Positions 1 through 8,068 of a stretch of 64,000 bases of DNA are shown one piece after another. Position numbers and translations under genes: made by a program. The notes under the pieces were generated by a model. It searched no databases and was not told where the DNA came from. It saw only the letters and a program-made list of their open reading frames with translations. The stretch is taken from positions 113,482 through 177,481 of the forward strand of contig NZ_JSYM01000006.1 of the NCBI RefSeq assembly GCF_000812945.1. Reading direction: 5' to 3'. Within the stretch, counting starts at the first letter, position 1, and every line of letters begins with the position of its first letter. Origin of the DNA: Flavobacterium sp. AED. Lineage in GTDB: Bacteria; Bacteroidota; Bacteroidia; Flavobacteriales; Flavobacteriaceae.

Positions 1-354
1 GCCGAATTAGCCATTTTTAATATAGAAAGCTGGTTGTGTCATCACGGTGAAAAACTCCAAAAACGATTCCAACTTTCATCTTATAAAATGATGAATCAAT
101 TGCTTAAAACAATAGATATTACTCGAAACAGCGATTCATTTGAAGCAATTGCATCTAAAATTGAAGCTGATATTCACATTATTGGAATTGATTCAGACTT
201 GTTTTTTACGGTAAGTGAAAATAGAGCGACTTATGAGGAATTAAAAAAATATAAAAATAATGTCACCTATCAAGAGATTGTTTCCATTCACGGACATGAT
301 GCTTTTTTGATAGAATATAAACAATTAGATAATTTGCTTGCCTCCATTTTTTAG
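1..354 (+). CDS. metX: Homoserine O-acetyltransferase, C-terminal part (5' end outside window)
   Basis: The reading frame is open from base 1, so the gene starts upstream of the window; 117 C-terminal residues are present. The family acylates homoserine on its hydroxyl with acetyl-CoA, the first committed step to methionine, in the cytoplasm. The fragment shows the end of an alpha/beta-hydrolase fold: an Asp in the IGIDSDLFF segment and a His in the SIHGHDAFL segment match the catalytic Asp and His of the Ser-Asp-His triad; the Ser lies off the window. It ends 27 bases before the aspartokinase-homoserine dehydrogenase gene and is probably in one operon with it. Assignment rests on these motifs and on the thrA/metZ context. 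Whether the acyl donor is acetyl- or succinyl-CoA cannot be settled from the fragment. Confidence 0.85.
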   Translation, partial: AELAIFNIESWLCHHGEKLQKRFQLSSYKMMNQLLKTIDITRNSDSFEAIASKIEADIHIIGIDSDLFFTVSENRATYEELKKYKNNVTYQEIVSIHGHDAFLIEYKQLDNLLASIF

Positions 355-381
355 GGGTGACACCATATAAAAACATACACA

Positions 382-2796
382 ATGAAAATATTAAAATTTG
401 GAGGTAAATCTTTATCGAATGGCGAGGGAATAAATAAAGTAGTCGCTATTATTACTGATAAAGTAAATCAAGGAGAAAAAATTGCTATAGTAGTTTCGGC
501 AAGAGGAAATGCTACAGATGAACTGGAAGAAATTTTAGGAGTTGCTTCTAAAAATGGTAATTATAAAGAATTATTTGAAGACTTTAAAAAATACCAACAA
601 GACGATTATGATGAAGTTGATTTGTCAGAAGAATTCAATGTTCTTGAAAAACTTTTTGAAGGTGTAAGTTTAATTGGGGATTACAGTAATAAAATTAAAG
701 ACCAAGTACTTTCTAAAGGGGAGTTGCTTTCTGCAAAATTACTGACGGCTATTTTAATTAAAAATGGAGTAAATGCGCGTTTTGCTGATTCAAGAGAATT
801 GATTAAAACGGATTCGAAATTTGGAGACGCACAACCTTTGGAACAACTTTCGAAGAAAAACGTAATCAATTATTTCAAACAAAATAACGGAACAACAGTC
901 AACATTGTTACTGGATTTATTGGTTCAAATAGTAAAAATGACACTACGACTTTAGGAAGAAACGGCAGTAATTATACCGCTTCATTGATAGCTAATTATA
1001 TCGATGCCGAAGAACTACAGAATTATACGCATGTTGACGGAATTTATACTGCTAACCCCGATTTAGTTCCTGATGCTAAAAAAATAGATCATTTGACTTT
1101 TAACGAAGCGAATGAATTGGCTAATTTTGGAGCAACGATACTGCATGCCAAAACGATTATTCCTTTATTGGAAAAAAACATTCCGCTTCGTATTCTTAAT
1201 ACATTCAATCACGAAAATAAAGGAACATTAATTACTTCTAATTCTAACAAAGAAGGAATTAAAACCCTTTCAGTACTTGAAAATGTATCGTTAGTAAATC
1301 TGGAAGGTAGAGGATTGCTTGGAAAAACTGGTGTTGATGCCCGTATTTTCAGAGTGATGGGCGACAATGATATTAGTGTAAGTATTATTTCTCAAGGTTC
1401 TTCTGAAAGAGGAATTGGATTGGTAGTTGATGCTGATAAAGCGACAAAAGCAATGATTGAACTGGAGAAAGAATTCGAAAATGATTTCTACTCGAAGGAT
1501 GTGAATAAAATCACGGTTACTGATAATGTTTCGGTGATTTCTATCATTGGTCAGGATTTAAGTACGTTCCATAAGCCTTACACGGCATTGATAAAAAATA
1601 AAATTGTCCCTATACTTTTCAATAATACAGTTACGGGTAAAAACGTGAGTTTGGTGGTTAAAAAATCGCAACTTCACAAAGCGTTAAATGTGATTCACGG
1701 GGAGATTTTTGGAGTTTCTAAGAAAATTAATATTGCCATTTTTGGACATGGTTTAGTAGGTGGAACTTTGATTAACCAAATACTGGAATCAGCAGCAACG
1801 ATTGAGAAAAGAAAAGATATAAAACTGAATGTTTTTGCAATTGCAAATTCTAAAAACGTTCTTTTAAATAAAAATGGCGTTACTCCAAATTGGAGAAATG
1901 AAATTCAAAATAATGGTTTCTCCTACACAATTGAGGATGTAATTGCTTACGCAAATGAACATCATTTAGAAAATTTAATAGCTATTGATAATACAGCAAG
2001 TCCTGCTTTTGTAGAAAATTATATTTCTTTGATAGAAAGTGGTTTTGATTTGATTTCGTCCAATAAAGTGGCGAATACATTAAGTTATAGCTTTTATAAA
2101 AAACTGCGAAAAGTGTTGGCGGATAATCAAAAGAGTTATTTGTATGAAACCAATGTTGGAGCGGGATTACCATTAATTGATACGATAAAATTATTGCATC
2201 TTTCAGGCGAAAATATCACAAAGATTAAAGGAGTTTTCTCTGGTACATTGAGTTATTTGTTCAACAATTTCTCTGCGAAGGACGTTCCGTTTAGCGAAGT
2301 TTTAAAAGAAGCTATCGATAATGGATATACAGAACCAGACCCAAGAGAAGATTTGTGTGGAAATGATGTAGGTAGAAAATTATTGATTTTGGCAAGAGAA
2401 TTAGACTTGCAAAATGAGTTTGAAGAAATTGAAATTCAGAATTTAATTCCAGAACATTTACGAGAAGGTGATGCTTCTAATTTTTTAAATAAACTGACGG
2501 AATTTGATCCAATTTATGCTAAAATAAAAGCGGAGCAAAAACCAAATCACGTGTTGCGATACATAGGTGAATTATCAGGTGATTTGCAAAATGACAAAGG
2601 AAATCTAGAAGTGAAGTTAGTTTCTGTACCTTCGGATACCGCTTTGGGTGGATTAAAAGGTTCTGATTCTTTCTTCGAAATTTACACGGAATCGTATGGT
2701 GACAGACCAATTGTAATTCAAGGAGCAGGCGCAGGATCTGCAGTAACGGCGAGAGGTGTTTTTGGTGATATTTTGAGATTGTCAGATAAAGGGTAA
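382..2796 (+). CDS. thrA: Bifunctional aspartate kinase / homoserine dehydrogenase I
   Basis: An 804-residue fused enzyme of about the usual ThrA/MetL length. The N-terminal ~290 residues are an amino-acid-kinase domain beginning MKILKFGGKSLSNGEG, with the kinase nucleotide motif (KFGGKS) and a TTLGRNGSNYTA segment. Central ACT-like regulatory repeats follow (about 300-450; VNLEGRGLLGKTGVDARIF), then a homoserine dehydrogenase domain with a Rossmann start (NIAIFGHGLVGGTLINQIL, about residues 450-470) and the NVGAGLPLIDTIK and GYTEPDPREDLCGNDVGRK substrate-binding segments. It makes aspartyl phosphate and reduces aspartate semialdehyde to homoserine, feeding both threonine and methionine. The ACT region suggests allosteric feedback, as known for the family. 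The position directly after metX supports the homoserine-to-methionine role. Confidence 0.95.
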   Translation: MKILKFGGKSLSNGEGINKVVAIITDKVNQGEKIAIVVSARGNATDELEEILGVASKNGNYKELFEDFKKYQQDDYDEVDLSEEFNVLEKLFEGVSLIGDYSNKIKDQVLSKGELLSAKLLTAILIKNGVNARFADSRELIKTDSKFGDAQPLEQLSKKNVINYFKQNNGTTVNIVTGFIGSNSKNDTTTLGRNGSNYTASLIANYIDAEELQNYTHVDGIYTANPDLVPDAKKIDHLTFNEANELANFGATILHAKTIIPLLEKNIPLRILNTFNHENKGTLITSNSNKEGIKTLSVLENVSLVNLEGRGLLGKTGVDARIFRVMGDNDISVSIISQGSSERGIGLVVDADKATKAMIELEKEFENDFYSKDVNKITVTDNVSVISIIGQDLSTFHKPYTALIKNKIVPILFNNTVTGKNVSLVVKKSQLHKALNVIHGEIFGVSKKINIAIFGHGLVGGTLINQILESAATIEKRKDIKLNVFAIANSKNVLLNKNGVTPNWRNEIQNNGFSYTIEDVIAYANEHHLENLIAIDNTASPAFVENYISLIESGFDLISSNKVANTLSYSFYKKLRKVLADNQKSYLYETNVGAGLPLIDTIKLLHLSGENITKIKGVFSGTLSYLFNNFSAKDVPFSEVLKEAIDNGYTEPDPREDLCGNDVGRKLLILARELDLQNEFEEIEIQNLIPEHLREGDASNFLNKLTEFDPIYAKIKAEQKPNHVLRYIGELSGDLQNDKGNLEVKLVSVPSDTALGGLKGSDSFFEIYTESYGDRPIVIQGAGAGSAVTARGVFGDILRLSDKG

Positions 2797-2822
2797 TGAT
2801 TTAAGATTTAAAAAACAACAAA

Positions 2823-3248
2823 ATGAAAATAACACTTAACAGAATAAACGACAACTTTCACTTTGAATTAAAAAACGAAAGAGGTCATGTAGTAAATGTT
2901 GATAGTCGTCCTGAATTTGGCGGGAATGATATGGGTGCAAGTCCAATGGAATTAGTATTAATGGGTGTTGCAGGTTGCAGCGCAATTGATATGATTTCGA
3001 TTTTAAAAAAACAACGTCAAGAAATTACCTCTTTCAAAGCTGAGGTAGAAGGGGAACGCGTACAAGTAGGAGAGGCAAAACCATTCAAGGATATTCATGT
3101 TGTGTTTTATCTGGAAGGTCCAATTAATGAAGAAAAAGCAGCAAGAGCAGCGCAACTTTCTTTTGAGAAATATTGTTCGGTTTCAAAAACATTGGAACCA
3201 AACGCAACGATACATTATAAAGTAGTTTTGAATAATAAATCATTATAG
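2823..3248 (+). CDS. OsmC/Ohr family peroxide-reducing protein
   Basis: A 141-residue OsmC-fold protein. The two redox cysteines of the family are visible, one in the VAGCSAIDMISIL helix (about residue 52) and one in KYCSVSKTL (about residue 120). OsmC/Ohr proteins reduce organic hydroperoxides as cytoplasmic homodimers. The motif spacing fits the OsmC-like/YhfA branch better than Ohr, but the substrate is unknown. It lies 26 bases after thrA and before metZ, so it is probably in the methionine operon. I infer a link to sulfur or thiol redox chemistry from position only. Confidence 0.85.
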   Translation: MKITLNRINDNFHFELKNERGHVVNVDSRPEFGGNDMGASPMELVLMGVAGCSAIDMISILKKQRQEITSFKAEVEGERVQVGEAKPFKDIHVVFYLEGPINEEKAARAAQLSFEKYCSVSKTLEPNATIHYKVVLNNKSL

Positions 3249-3255
3249 TTTAAAT

Positions 3256-3288
3256 AAAGTTGTTGGTATTTGCGATTCCAACAACTTT
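3256..3288 (+). other. Intercistronic hairpin between OsmC gene and metZ
   Basis: Perfect 11-bp inverted repeat (AAAGTTGTTGG / CCAACAACTTT) around an 11-base loop, four codons' length after the OsmC stop. It is not followed by a T tract, so it may be an RNA-processing or stability hairpin rather than a full terminator. Confidence 0.5.
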
Positions 3289-3318
3289 AAAACTTAAACT
3301 TTAAACTAAAAAATAAAA

Positions 3319-4491
3319 ATGAACGAACAAGATTTTGGTTTTGAAACCCAAGCCATCCGTACCCAATTAGAAAGGTCACAGTATCAAGAGCATTCTGTGC
3401 CTTTGTATTTATCATCCAGTTTTGTATTTGAAGATGCCGAAGACATGCGGGCTTCTTTTACAGAAGAAAAAGAACGTAATATTTACAGCCGTTTCAGCAA
3501 TCCTAATACAACTGAATTTGTAGAGAAAATTTGCAAAATGGAAGGTGCCGAAGCCGGTTATGCTTTTGCAACAGGAATGGCAGCCGTATATTCTACTTTT
3601 GCAGCTTTGTTGAATTCAGGGGATCATATTGTTTCTGCAAGTAGTGTTTTTGGTTCTACGCACGCTTTGTTTATGACTTATTTTCCAAAATGGAATATCG
3701 AAACCTCGTATTTTGATATTAATAAGCCGGAAACTATCGAGAGTTTCATTAAACCAAATACTAAAATATTGTATGCCGAGTCACCTACGAATCCTGCGGT
3801 AGATGTTATTGATTTGGAATTATTAGGAGCAATTGCCAAAAAACACAATTTGATATTGATTATCGATAATTGTTTTGCAACGCCTTATATTCAGCAGCCT
3901 ATAAAATGGGGAGCGCATTTAGTGGTGCATTCAGCTACCAAATTAATTGATGGACAAGGAAGAGTTTTGGGCGGAGTAACAGTAGGTAGCGAAGATTTGA
4001 TCCGTCAAATTTATTTATTTTCTAGAAATACAGGACCAGCTTTGTCACCGTTTAATGCTTGGATTTTATCTAAAAGTTTAGAAACGTTAGTAGTTCGTGT
4101 CGAAAAACATTGCGAAAATGCTTTGAAAGTAGCTGAATTTCTAGAAAATAATCCGAATGTGAACAGCGTGAAATATCCGTTCTTGAAATCGCATCCAAAA
4201 TATGAAATAGCCAAAAAACAAATGCTTTTGGGAGGCAACATTATTGCTTTTGAAATTAAAGGCGGAATAGAAGCAGGGCGACAATTTTTGGATAAAATAA
4301 AACTTTGTTCCCTTTCGGCAAATATTGGTGATACCAGAACAATTGTAACGCATCCAGCTTCTACAACACACAGTAAATTATCTGTTGAAGAACGTTTGGC
4401 TGTGAGCATTACTGATGGACTCGTACGTGTTTCAGTAGGTTTAGAAACAGTGAAAGATGTAATTGCTGATTTGGAGCAAGCGCTTTCGTAA
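3319..4491 (+). CDS. metZ: O-acylhomoserine sulfhydrylase (Cys/Met metabolism PLP enzyme, MetZ type)
   Basis: A 390-residue fold-type I PLP enzyme of the Cys/Met metabolism family. The PLP lysine is in VVHSATKLIDGQG (about residue 210), and YSRFSNPNTTEFVEKICKMEGAE and THPASTTHSKLS are the family's substrate and carboxylate-binding segments. It should replace the acyl group of O-acylhomoserine with sulfide to give homocysteine. With metX upstream in the same direction, O-acetylhomoserine is the likelier substrate, although close relatives are usually annotated as O-succinylhomoserine sulfhydrylase. It connects the sulfide made by the cys genes downstream to methionine. Cystathionine gamma-synthase is the main alternative. 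Confidence 0.88.
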   Translation: MNEQDFGFETQAIRTQLERSQYQEHSVPLYLSSSFVFEDAEDMRASFTEEKERNIYSRFSNPNTTEFVEKICKMEGAEAGYAFATGMAAVYSTFAALLNSGDHIVSASSVFGSTHALFMTYFPKWNIETSYFDINKPETIESFIKPNTKILYAESPTNPAVDVIDLELLGAIAKKHNLILIIDNCFATPYIQQPIKWGAHLVVHSATKLIDGQGRVLGGVTVGSEDLIRQIYLFSRNTGPALSPFNAWILSKSLETLVVRVEKHCENALKVAEFLENNPNVNSVKYPFLKSHPKYEIAKKQMLLGGNIIAFEIKGGIEAGRQFLDKIKLCSLSANIGDTRTIVTHPASTTHSKLSVEERLAVSITDGLVRVSVGLETVKDVIADLEQALS

Positions 4492-4506
4492 TTTTTTTTA
4501 ATGAAA

Positions 4507-4556
4507 GATTAACGATTTTTGATTGTAGATTTAATACCTGTCAAAAATCGTTAATC
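4507..4556 (+). terminator. Perfect 16-bp stem-loop after metZ
   Basis: A 16-bp perfect inverted repeat (GATTAACGATTTTTGA at 4507-4522 with its complement at 4541-4556) around an 18-base loop begins 15 bases after the metZ stop. There is no T tract after it, so the terminator call is tentative. It could also be a mobile or processing palindrome. Confidence 0.5.
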
Positions 4557-4613
4557 TCCATTCACCATTCTTAAATCAAAAAGTATATTTTTGTTGGTAC
4601 AATAAAAGACATG

Positions 4614-4648
4614 TTGATTTCGGATTAGTTTAAAATTTGAAATCAACA
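4614..4648. promoter_or_regulatory. Inverted repeat in the Rrf2 gene upstream region
   Basis: GTTGATTTC (about 4614-4622) is repeated as GAAATCAAC (about 4639-4648) in the 190-base gap before the Rrf2 regulator, downstream of a candidate -7 element (TATTTTTG near 4588). It could be an operator, such as autoregulation by the regulator, or an mRNA leader hairpin. It does not match the paired sites upstream of cysH. Confidence 0.35.
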
Positions 4649-4680
4649 ATTGTTAAACAACAATCTTAATTCACTTCAAT

Positions 4681-5091
4681 ATGCTTTCAAAGAAAACAAA
4701 ATACGGAATAAAAGCGTTGTCATTTTTGGCTCGTCAAGAGAATCAAACCCCGGTTCCCATTTCGGATATTGCAAAAAGTGAAAATATTTCTATTAAGTTT
4801 TTGGAAAGTATTTTATTACTCTTACGTTATTCTGGTTTTTTGGGAGCAAAAAAAGGAAAAGGCGGAGGTTATTACCTGATTAAAGAGCCAAAAGATATTA
4901 ATATGGCTCATGTATACCGCATTCTTGAAGGGCCTATAGCGCTATTGCCATGTGTAAGTCATAACTTTTATGAAAAATGTGATGATTGTATTGATGAGGT
5001 AAATTGTTCCGTTCATAGGCTAATGACTGAAGTGCGTGATAATACCTTAATGATATTGGAAAACAATTCATTAGCTGATATTACATTTTAG
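4681..5091 (+). CDS. Rrf2-family transcriptional regulator (candidate regulator of sulfate assimilation)
   Basis: A 136-residue Rrf2-type winged-helix protein with the N-terminal MLSKKTKYGIKALSFLA helix and the recognition helix region PVPISDIAKSENISIKFLE. Four cysteines lie in the C-terminal part (Cys91, Cys100, Cys103, Cys109), near where IscR/NsrR-like members bind an Fe-S cluster, although the spacing is not identical to IscR. CymR-type members sense cysteine status through CysK instead. Gene position next to tauE and the cysHDN genes, plus the paired sites at 6066-6087 and 6181-6202, makes it the natural candidate repressor of sulfate assimilation. That role is inferred. Confidence 0.85.
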   Translation: MLSKKTKYGIKALSFLARQENQTPVPISDIAKSENISIKFLESILLLLRYSGFLGAKKGKGGGYYLIKEPKDINMAHVYRILEGPIALLPCVSHNFYEKCDDCIDEVNCSVHRLMTEVRDNTLMILENNSLADITF

Positions 5092-5125
5092 TCTATTCTG
5101 TCAAATAAAATAGTATAAAAAAAGA

Positions 5126-5165
5126 CCATTTCATTGAATTAACCCAATGAAATGGACCTTTTTTT
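5126..5165 (+). terminator. Rho-independent terminator after the Rrf2 gene
   Basis: Perfect 11-bp stem (CCATTTCATTG at 5126-5136, complement at 5145-5155) with an 8-base loop, preceded by an A run and followed by a T run (5159-5165). It can work in both directions and lies between the convergent Rrf2 and tauE genes. Confidence 0.85.
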
Positions 5166-5245
5166 GTAAAAGATAAGGTGATCAAAAATGGATTATTGGA
5201 CTATTTTTATATGTCAATTTCAATTAAAATATTTCGTTATAAAAG

Positions 5246-6046
5246 CTAAAAAACTAATTTATACCCCACGAAAAATAACATTATTGCAATGGCATTTCGA
5301 AGGAATAAATCAGGTACTTTTCCACTCAACATACTTCCAATAAAAATCCCAGGAAGTGATCCTATTAATAGCTGTCCTAGTAGCCCTAAATCTAAATTCC
5401 CCATTGAGGCGTGCCCTATTCCAGCAACAAGAGTTAATGGTACTGCATGGGCAATCTCTGTTCCAACTAATCTCGGAGTTGGTAAAAGAGGGTATAGGAA
5501 AAATAAAGTTACGGTGCCTAAAGCACCAGCTCCTATCGAAGTTAGGGTCACAGTTGCTCCCAGCATTACACCAATAGCGATAGTTAATACATTTTGAGTT
5601 TTACTCTGACTATGGAATTTATCACCAGCATGTTTTTGAGAAAAAACTAAGAGTTTCTTTTTGAACAAAATGGCTATCGAAGTAAAAAGTAGCGCCCAAC
5701 CCAAACTGTATTTTATTACAGCATTTATAGTTGAAATGTCTGTTTTAATACTATTCAATATCCATAAAGTTAGTAAAGCTGCAGGAACACTCCCTAAAGT
5801 AAGCCAACCGGTGATGGACCAATTTATATTGCCTTTTTTATGATGTACAAACACGCCGCCTAATTTAGTAAAAGCCGCATACAATAAATCAGTTCCAACA
5901 GCAGTTGTTGGTGGAATACCAAACCATAATAAAATAGGAGTCATCAAAGATCCGCCTCCCACACCTGTCAATCCTACCACAAAACCAACTACTAAACCTG
6001 CAACAATTAATCCTAATTGAAAATCCATAAAAGAAATTTTTGACAA
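5246..6046 (-). CDS. TauE/SafE-family sulfite/sulfonate permease
   Basis: A 266-residue integral membrane protein with about eight hydrophobic segments and the glycine-rich family motif GLTGVGGGSLMTPIL near the N-terminus, repeated more weakly as TLTSIGAGALGTV in the second half. The family moves sulfite, sulfonates or other sulfur anions across the inner membrane. It is divergent from cysH with 180 bases between them, and one of the two matching 22-bp sites lies 20 bases before its start. A sulfate/sulfite importer for assimilation, or a sulfite-overflow exporter, are both possible. The ATG for MSKISF is used; the ATG six codons downstream (MDFQLG) is an alternative start. Confidence 0.85.
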   Translation of the reverse strand: MSKISFMDFQLGLIVAGLVVGFVVGLTGVGGGSLMTPILLWFGIPPTTAVGTDLLYAAFTKLGGVFVHHKKGNINWSITGWLTLGSVPAALLTLWILNSIKTDISTINAVIKYSLGWALLFTSIAILFKKKLLVFSQKHAGDKFHSQSKTQNVLTIAIGVMLGATVTLTSIGAGALGTVTLFFLYPLLPTPRLVGTEIAHAVPLTLVAGIGHASMGNLDLGLLGQLLIGSLPGIFIGSMLSGKVPDLFLRNAIAIMLFFVGYKLVF

Positions 6047-6065
6047 AAATAATAACTATTTTATA

Positions 6066-6087
6066 ATTATCCTATAGATTTGGTAGA
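6066..6087 (-). promoter_or_regulatory. Candidate sulfur operator A (tauE side)
   Basis: On the minus strand this 22-base site begins TCTACCAAATCTATAGGATA. It matches the site at 6181-6202 at 18 of 22 positions in the opposite orientation. It starts 20 bases upstream of the tauE start codon. The pair flanking a divergent sulfur locus next to an Rrf2 gene suggests a repressor site. Confidence 0.6.
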
Positions 6088-6143
6088 CTTTATAAAGTAT
6101 ATTTAAAAAATAAAAAATTAATGTAAAAAATTCAAATATTATT

Positions 6144-6172
6144 TTGTAATATAGAAATAAGTAGTACTTTTG
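6144..6172 (+). promoter_or_regulatory. cysH operon promoter
   Basis: Bacteroidota-type promoter: TTG at 6144-6146 (-33 region), 18-base spacer, TACTTTTG at 6165-6172 (-7 element). Transcription would start about 5-8 bases later, directly before operator B. Confidence 0.75.
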
Positions 6173-6180
6173 CATAGTAA

Positions 6181-6202
6181 TCTACTAAACCGATAGGGTA
6201 AT
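6181..6202 (+). promoter_or_regulatory. Candidate sulfur operator B (cysH side)
   Basis: The site begins TCTACTAAACCGATAGGGTA and matches operator A at 18 of 22 positions. It sits about at +1 to +22 of the predicted cysH transcript, where a bound protein would block initiation or elongation. Confidence 0.6.
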
Positions 6203-6226
6203 AGATTTTGTAATTAAACCAATAAA

Positions 6227-6928
6227 ATGAGCGCAGCAATAGTAACTACTTTATTAGAAAAAACAGCAAATTTCTCTATCGAGGAAACGTTTGCTTTTTT
6301 GGCTAATGAATACAAAGACAAAGTGGTTTTTTCAACCTCTTTTGGACAGGAAGATCAAGTGATTACGGCTTTAATTGCCAAAAATGATTTGCCGATTACC
6401 ATTTTTACTTTGGATACAGGAAGATTATTTCAAGAAACGTATGATGTTTTTCATAAGACCTTGAAAAAATATAAAATAGACATTAAAACCTATTTTCCGG
6501 AAGCTAGCGCTGTAGAAGAATTATTAAATAAAAAAGGTCCAAACAGTTTCTATGAATCAGTTGAGAATAGAAAAGAATGTTGTTTTATTCGAAAAGTAGC
6601 ACCGTTGACTAAGGCATTAAAAGGAAATGAAATTTGGATTACCGGTTTACGTGCAGAACAATCGGAAAACAGAAATGATTTGGCGGCCTTTGAATACGAT
6701 GCGCATTTCAATATCATAAAATTCAATCCATTATTGAAATGGACTTTGGCAGACGTTCAGAAATATATTGATGATAATAATGTGCCACAAAACGCTTTAC
6801 ACAAAAAAGGGTTTGTTAGCATTGGTTGTGCGCCTTGCACTAGGGCCATAGCCGAAGGCGAAGATATCAGAGCAGGAAGATGGTCATGGGAATCGAGTCA
6901 TAAAGAATGTGGTTTACACCAAAAATAA
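6227..6928 (+). CDS. cysH: Phosphoadenylyl/adenylyl-sulfate reductase, APS-reductase type
   Basis: A 233-residue PAPS-reductase-family enzyme that reduces activated sulfate to sulfite. It has the PP-loop-like FSTSFGQEDQVIT segment and the C-terminal catalytic ECGLH motif. It also carries two cysteine pairs, KECCFIRK and GCAPCTR, the [4Fe-4S] ligands that mark adenylyl-sulfate (APS) reductases and are absent from PAPS-only enzymes. No APS kinase (CysC) gene or domain is seen in the locus, and cysN is not fused to one, which agrees with direct APS reduction. First gene of the operon, under the promoter at 6144-6172. The start is the only reasonable ATG. Confidence 0.93.
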   Translation: MSAAIVTTLLEKTANFSIEETFAFLANEYKDKVVFSTSFGQEDQVITALIAKNDLPITIFTLDTGRLFQETYDVFHKTLKKYKIDIKTYFPEASAVEELLNKKGPNSFYESVENRKECCFIRKVAPLTKALKGNEIWITGLRAEQSENRNDLAAFEYDAHFNIIKFNPLLKWTLADVQKYIDDNNVPQNALHKKGFVSIGCAPCTRAIAEGEDIRAGRWSWESSHKECGLHQK

Positions 6929-6989
6929 AAGTTTAATCGTTTAGACGAAAACAGATTAACAAAAAAACAAATTACCAAATAAACAAAGA

Positions 6990-7892
6990 ATGATGAGTTC
7001 AATATTAAAAACAAACGCTTTAGAAAGCGAAGCGATATACATTTTTAGAGAAGTTATTTCTCAATTTGACAAACCAGTTTTGCTTTTCTCTGGTGGAAAA
7101 GATTCAATTACATTGGTACGTTTAGCACAGAAAGCCTTTTTTCCCGCTAAAATTCCTTTTCCATTGTTACACGTAGATACAGGACATAACTTTCCTGAAA
7201 CTATTGCGTTTAGAGATAAATTAGTAGCTGAATTAGGATTGGAATTAATCGTTCGTAATGTGCAGGACGCTATAGATGAAGGGAAAGTTGTAGAAGAGTC
7301 TGGGAAATATTCTAGCAGAAACAGTTTGCAAACGACTACATTATTGGATGCTATCGAAGAATTCAAATTTGACGCTTGTATTGGTGGAGCTCGTAGAGAT
7401 GAAGAAAAAGCAAGGGCTAAAGAACGTATTTTTTCTGTTCGTGATGATTTTGGTCAATGGGATGAAAAAAACCAACGTCCAGAATTGTTTGATTTATTGA
7501 ATGGAAAAATTGAAAATGGTCAAAACGTACGTGTTTTTCCAATTTCAAACTGGACTGAATTAGATGTTTGGAGTTATATCGAACAAGAGCAAATAGAAAT
7601 TCCATCGATTTACTTTTCGCATAAGCGTAAAGTATTTATAAGAGATGGTATGATTTGGTCACATTCTCCATTTGTATACCAAGAAGAAGATGAAGAAATC
7701 GAAGAAAGAATTGTTCGTTTTAGAACTGTTGGAGATATGAGTTGTACTGCTGCCGTTGATTCTTATGCAGCAACTATTCAAGAAGTGGTTGGTGAAATTA
7801 GATCTTCAACTATTTCTGAAAGAGGAGCCAGAATTGATGACAAACGTTCTGAAGCTGCGATGGAAAAAAGAAAACAACAAGGGTATTTTTAG
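6990..7892 (+). CDS. cysD: Sulfate adenylyltransferase subunit 2
   Basis: A 300-residue N-type ATP pyrophosphatase, full length for CysD. The PP-loop LFSGGKDSITLVRLA is at about residues 31-45, with the family's VDTGHNFPET and GGARRDEEKARAKERIFS segments and an RFRTVGDMSCT stretch near the C-terminus. With the GTPase CysN it makes APS from ATP and sulfate in the cytoplasm. It lies 61 bases after cysH. Two ATG codons are adjacent (MMSS); either may start translation. Confidence 0.95.
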   Translation: MMSSILKTNALESEAIYIFREVISQFDKPVLLFSGGKDSITLVRLAQKAFFPAKIPFPLLHVDTGHNFPETIAFRDKLVAELGLELIVRNVQDAIDEGKVVEESGKYSSRNSLQTTTLLDAIEEFKFDACIGGARRDEEKARAKERIFSVRDDFGQWDEKNQRPELFDLLNGKIENGQNVRVFPISNWTELDVWSYIEQEQIEIPSIYFSHKRKVFIRDGMIWSHSPFVYQEEDEEIEERIVRFRTVGDMSCTAAVDSYAATIQEVVGEIRSSTISERGARIDDKRSEAAMEKRKQQGYF

Positions 7893-7906
7893 AATCCCCA
7901 CTCCAG

Positions 7907-7927
7907 CCCTCCCCGAAGGGAAGGGAG
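7907..7927 (+). repeat. GC-rich inverted repeat, left arm, between cysD and cysN
   Basis: A 21-bp C-then-G-rich segment (starts CCCTCCCCGAAGGG) that is repeated perfectly in reverse complement at 8021-8041. Its base composition is very different from the AT-rich surroundings. It resembles the short GC-rich palindromic repeats scattered in Flavobacterium intergenic regions. Confidence 0.8.
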
Positions 7928-8020
7928 CCTAAACTGGATTAATGTTGGTTTTGAGTTTTGGGAAAAGAATTTAGAAAATAAAAAGTAGAATAGTAATATA
8001 TAAAAATATACCAGACTCGT

Positions 8021-8041
8021 CTCCCTTCCCTTCGGGGAGGG
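8021..8041 (-). repeat. GC-rich inverted repeat, right arm, between cysD and cysN
   Basis: Perfect 21-bp reverse complement of 7907-7927, followed by another G-rich stretch. The arms are separated by 93 bases, so a cysD-cysN transcript would fold into a very stable hairpin 28 bases before the cysN start. Confidence 0.8.
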
Positions 8042-8068
8042 TCGGGGAGGGGAAAATATAACGGTAAT

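Noticed and set aside
4011..4409. 132-codon antisense frame inside metZ, and similar frames inside metH and tauE
   Set aside because: Mirror frames of conserved coding sequence without independent support.
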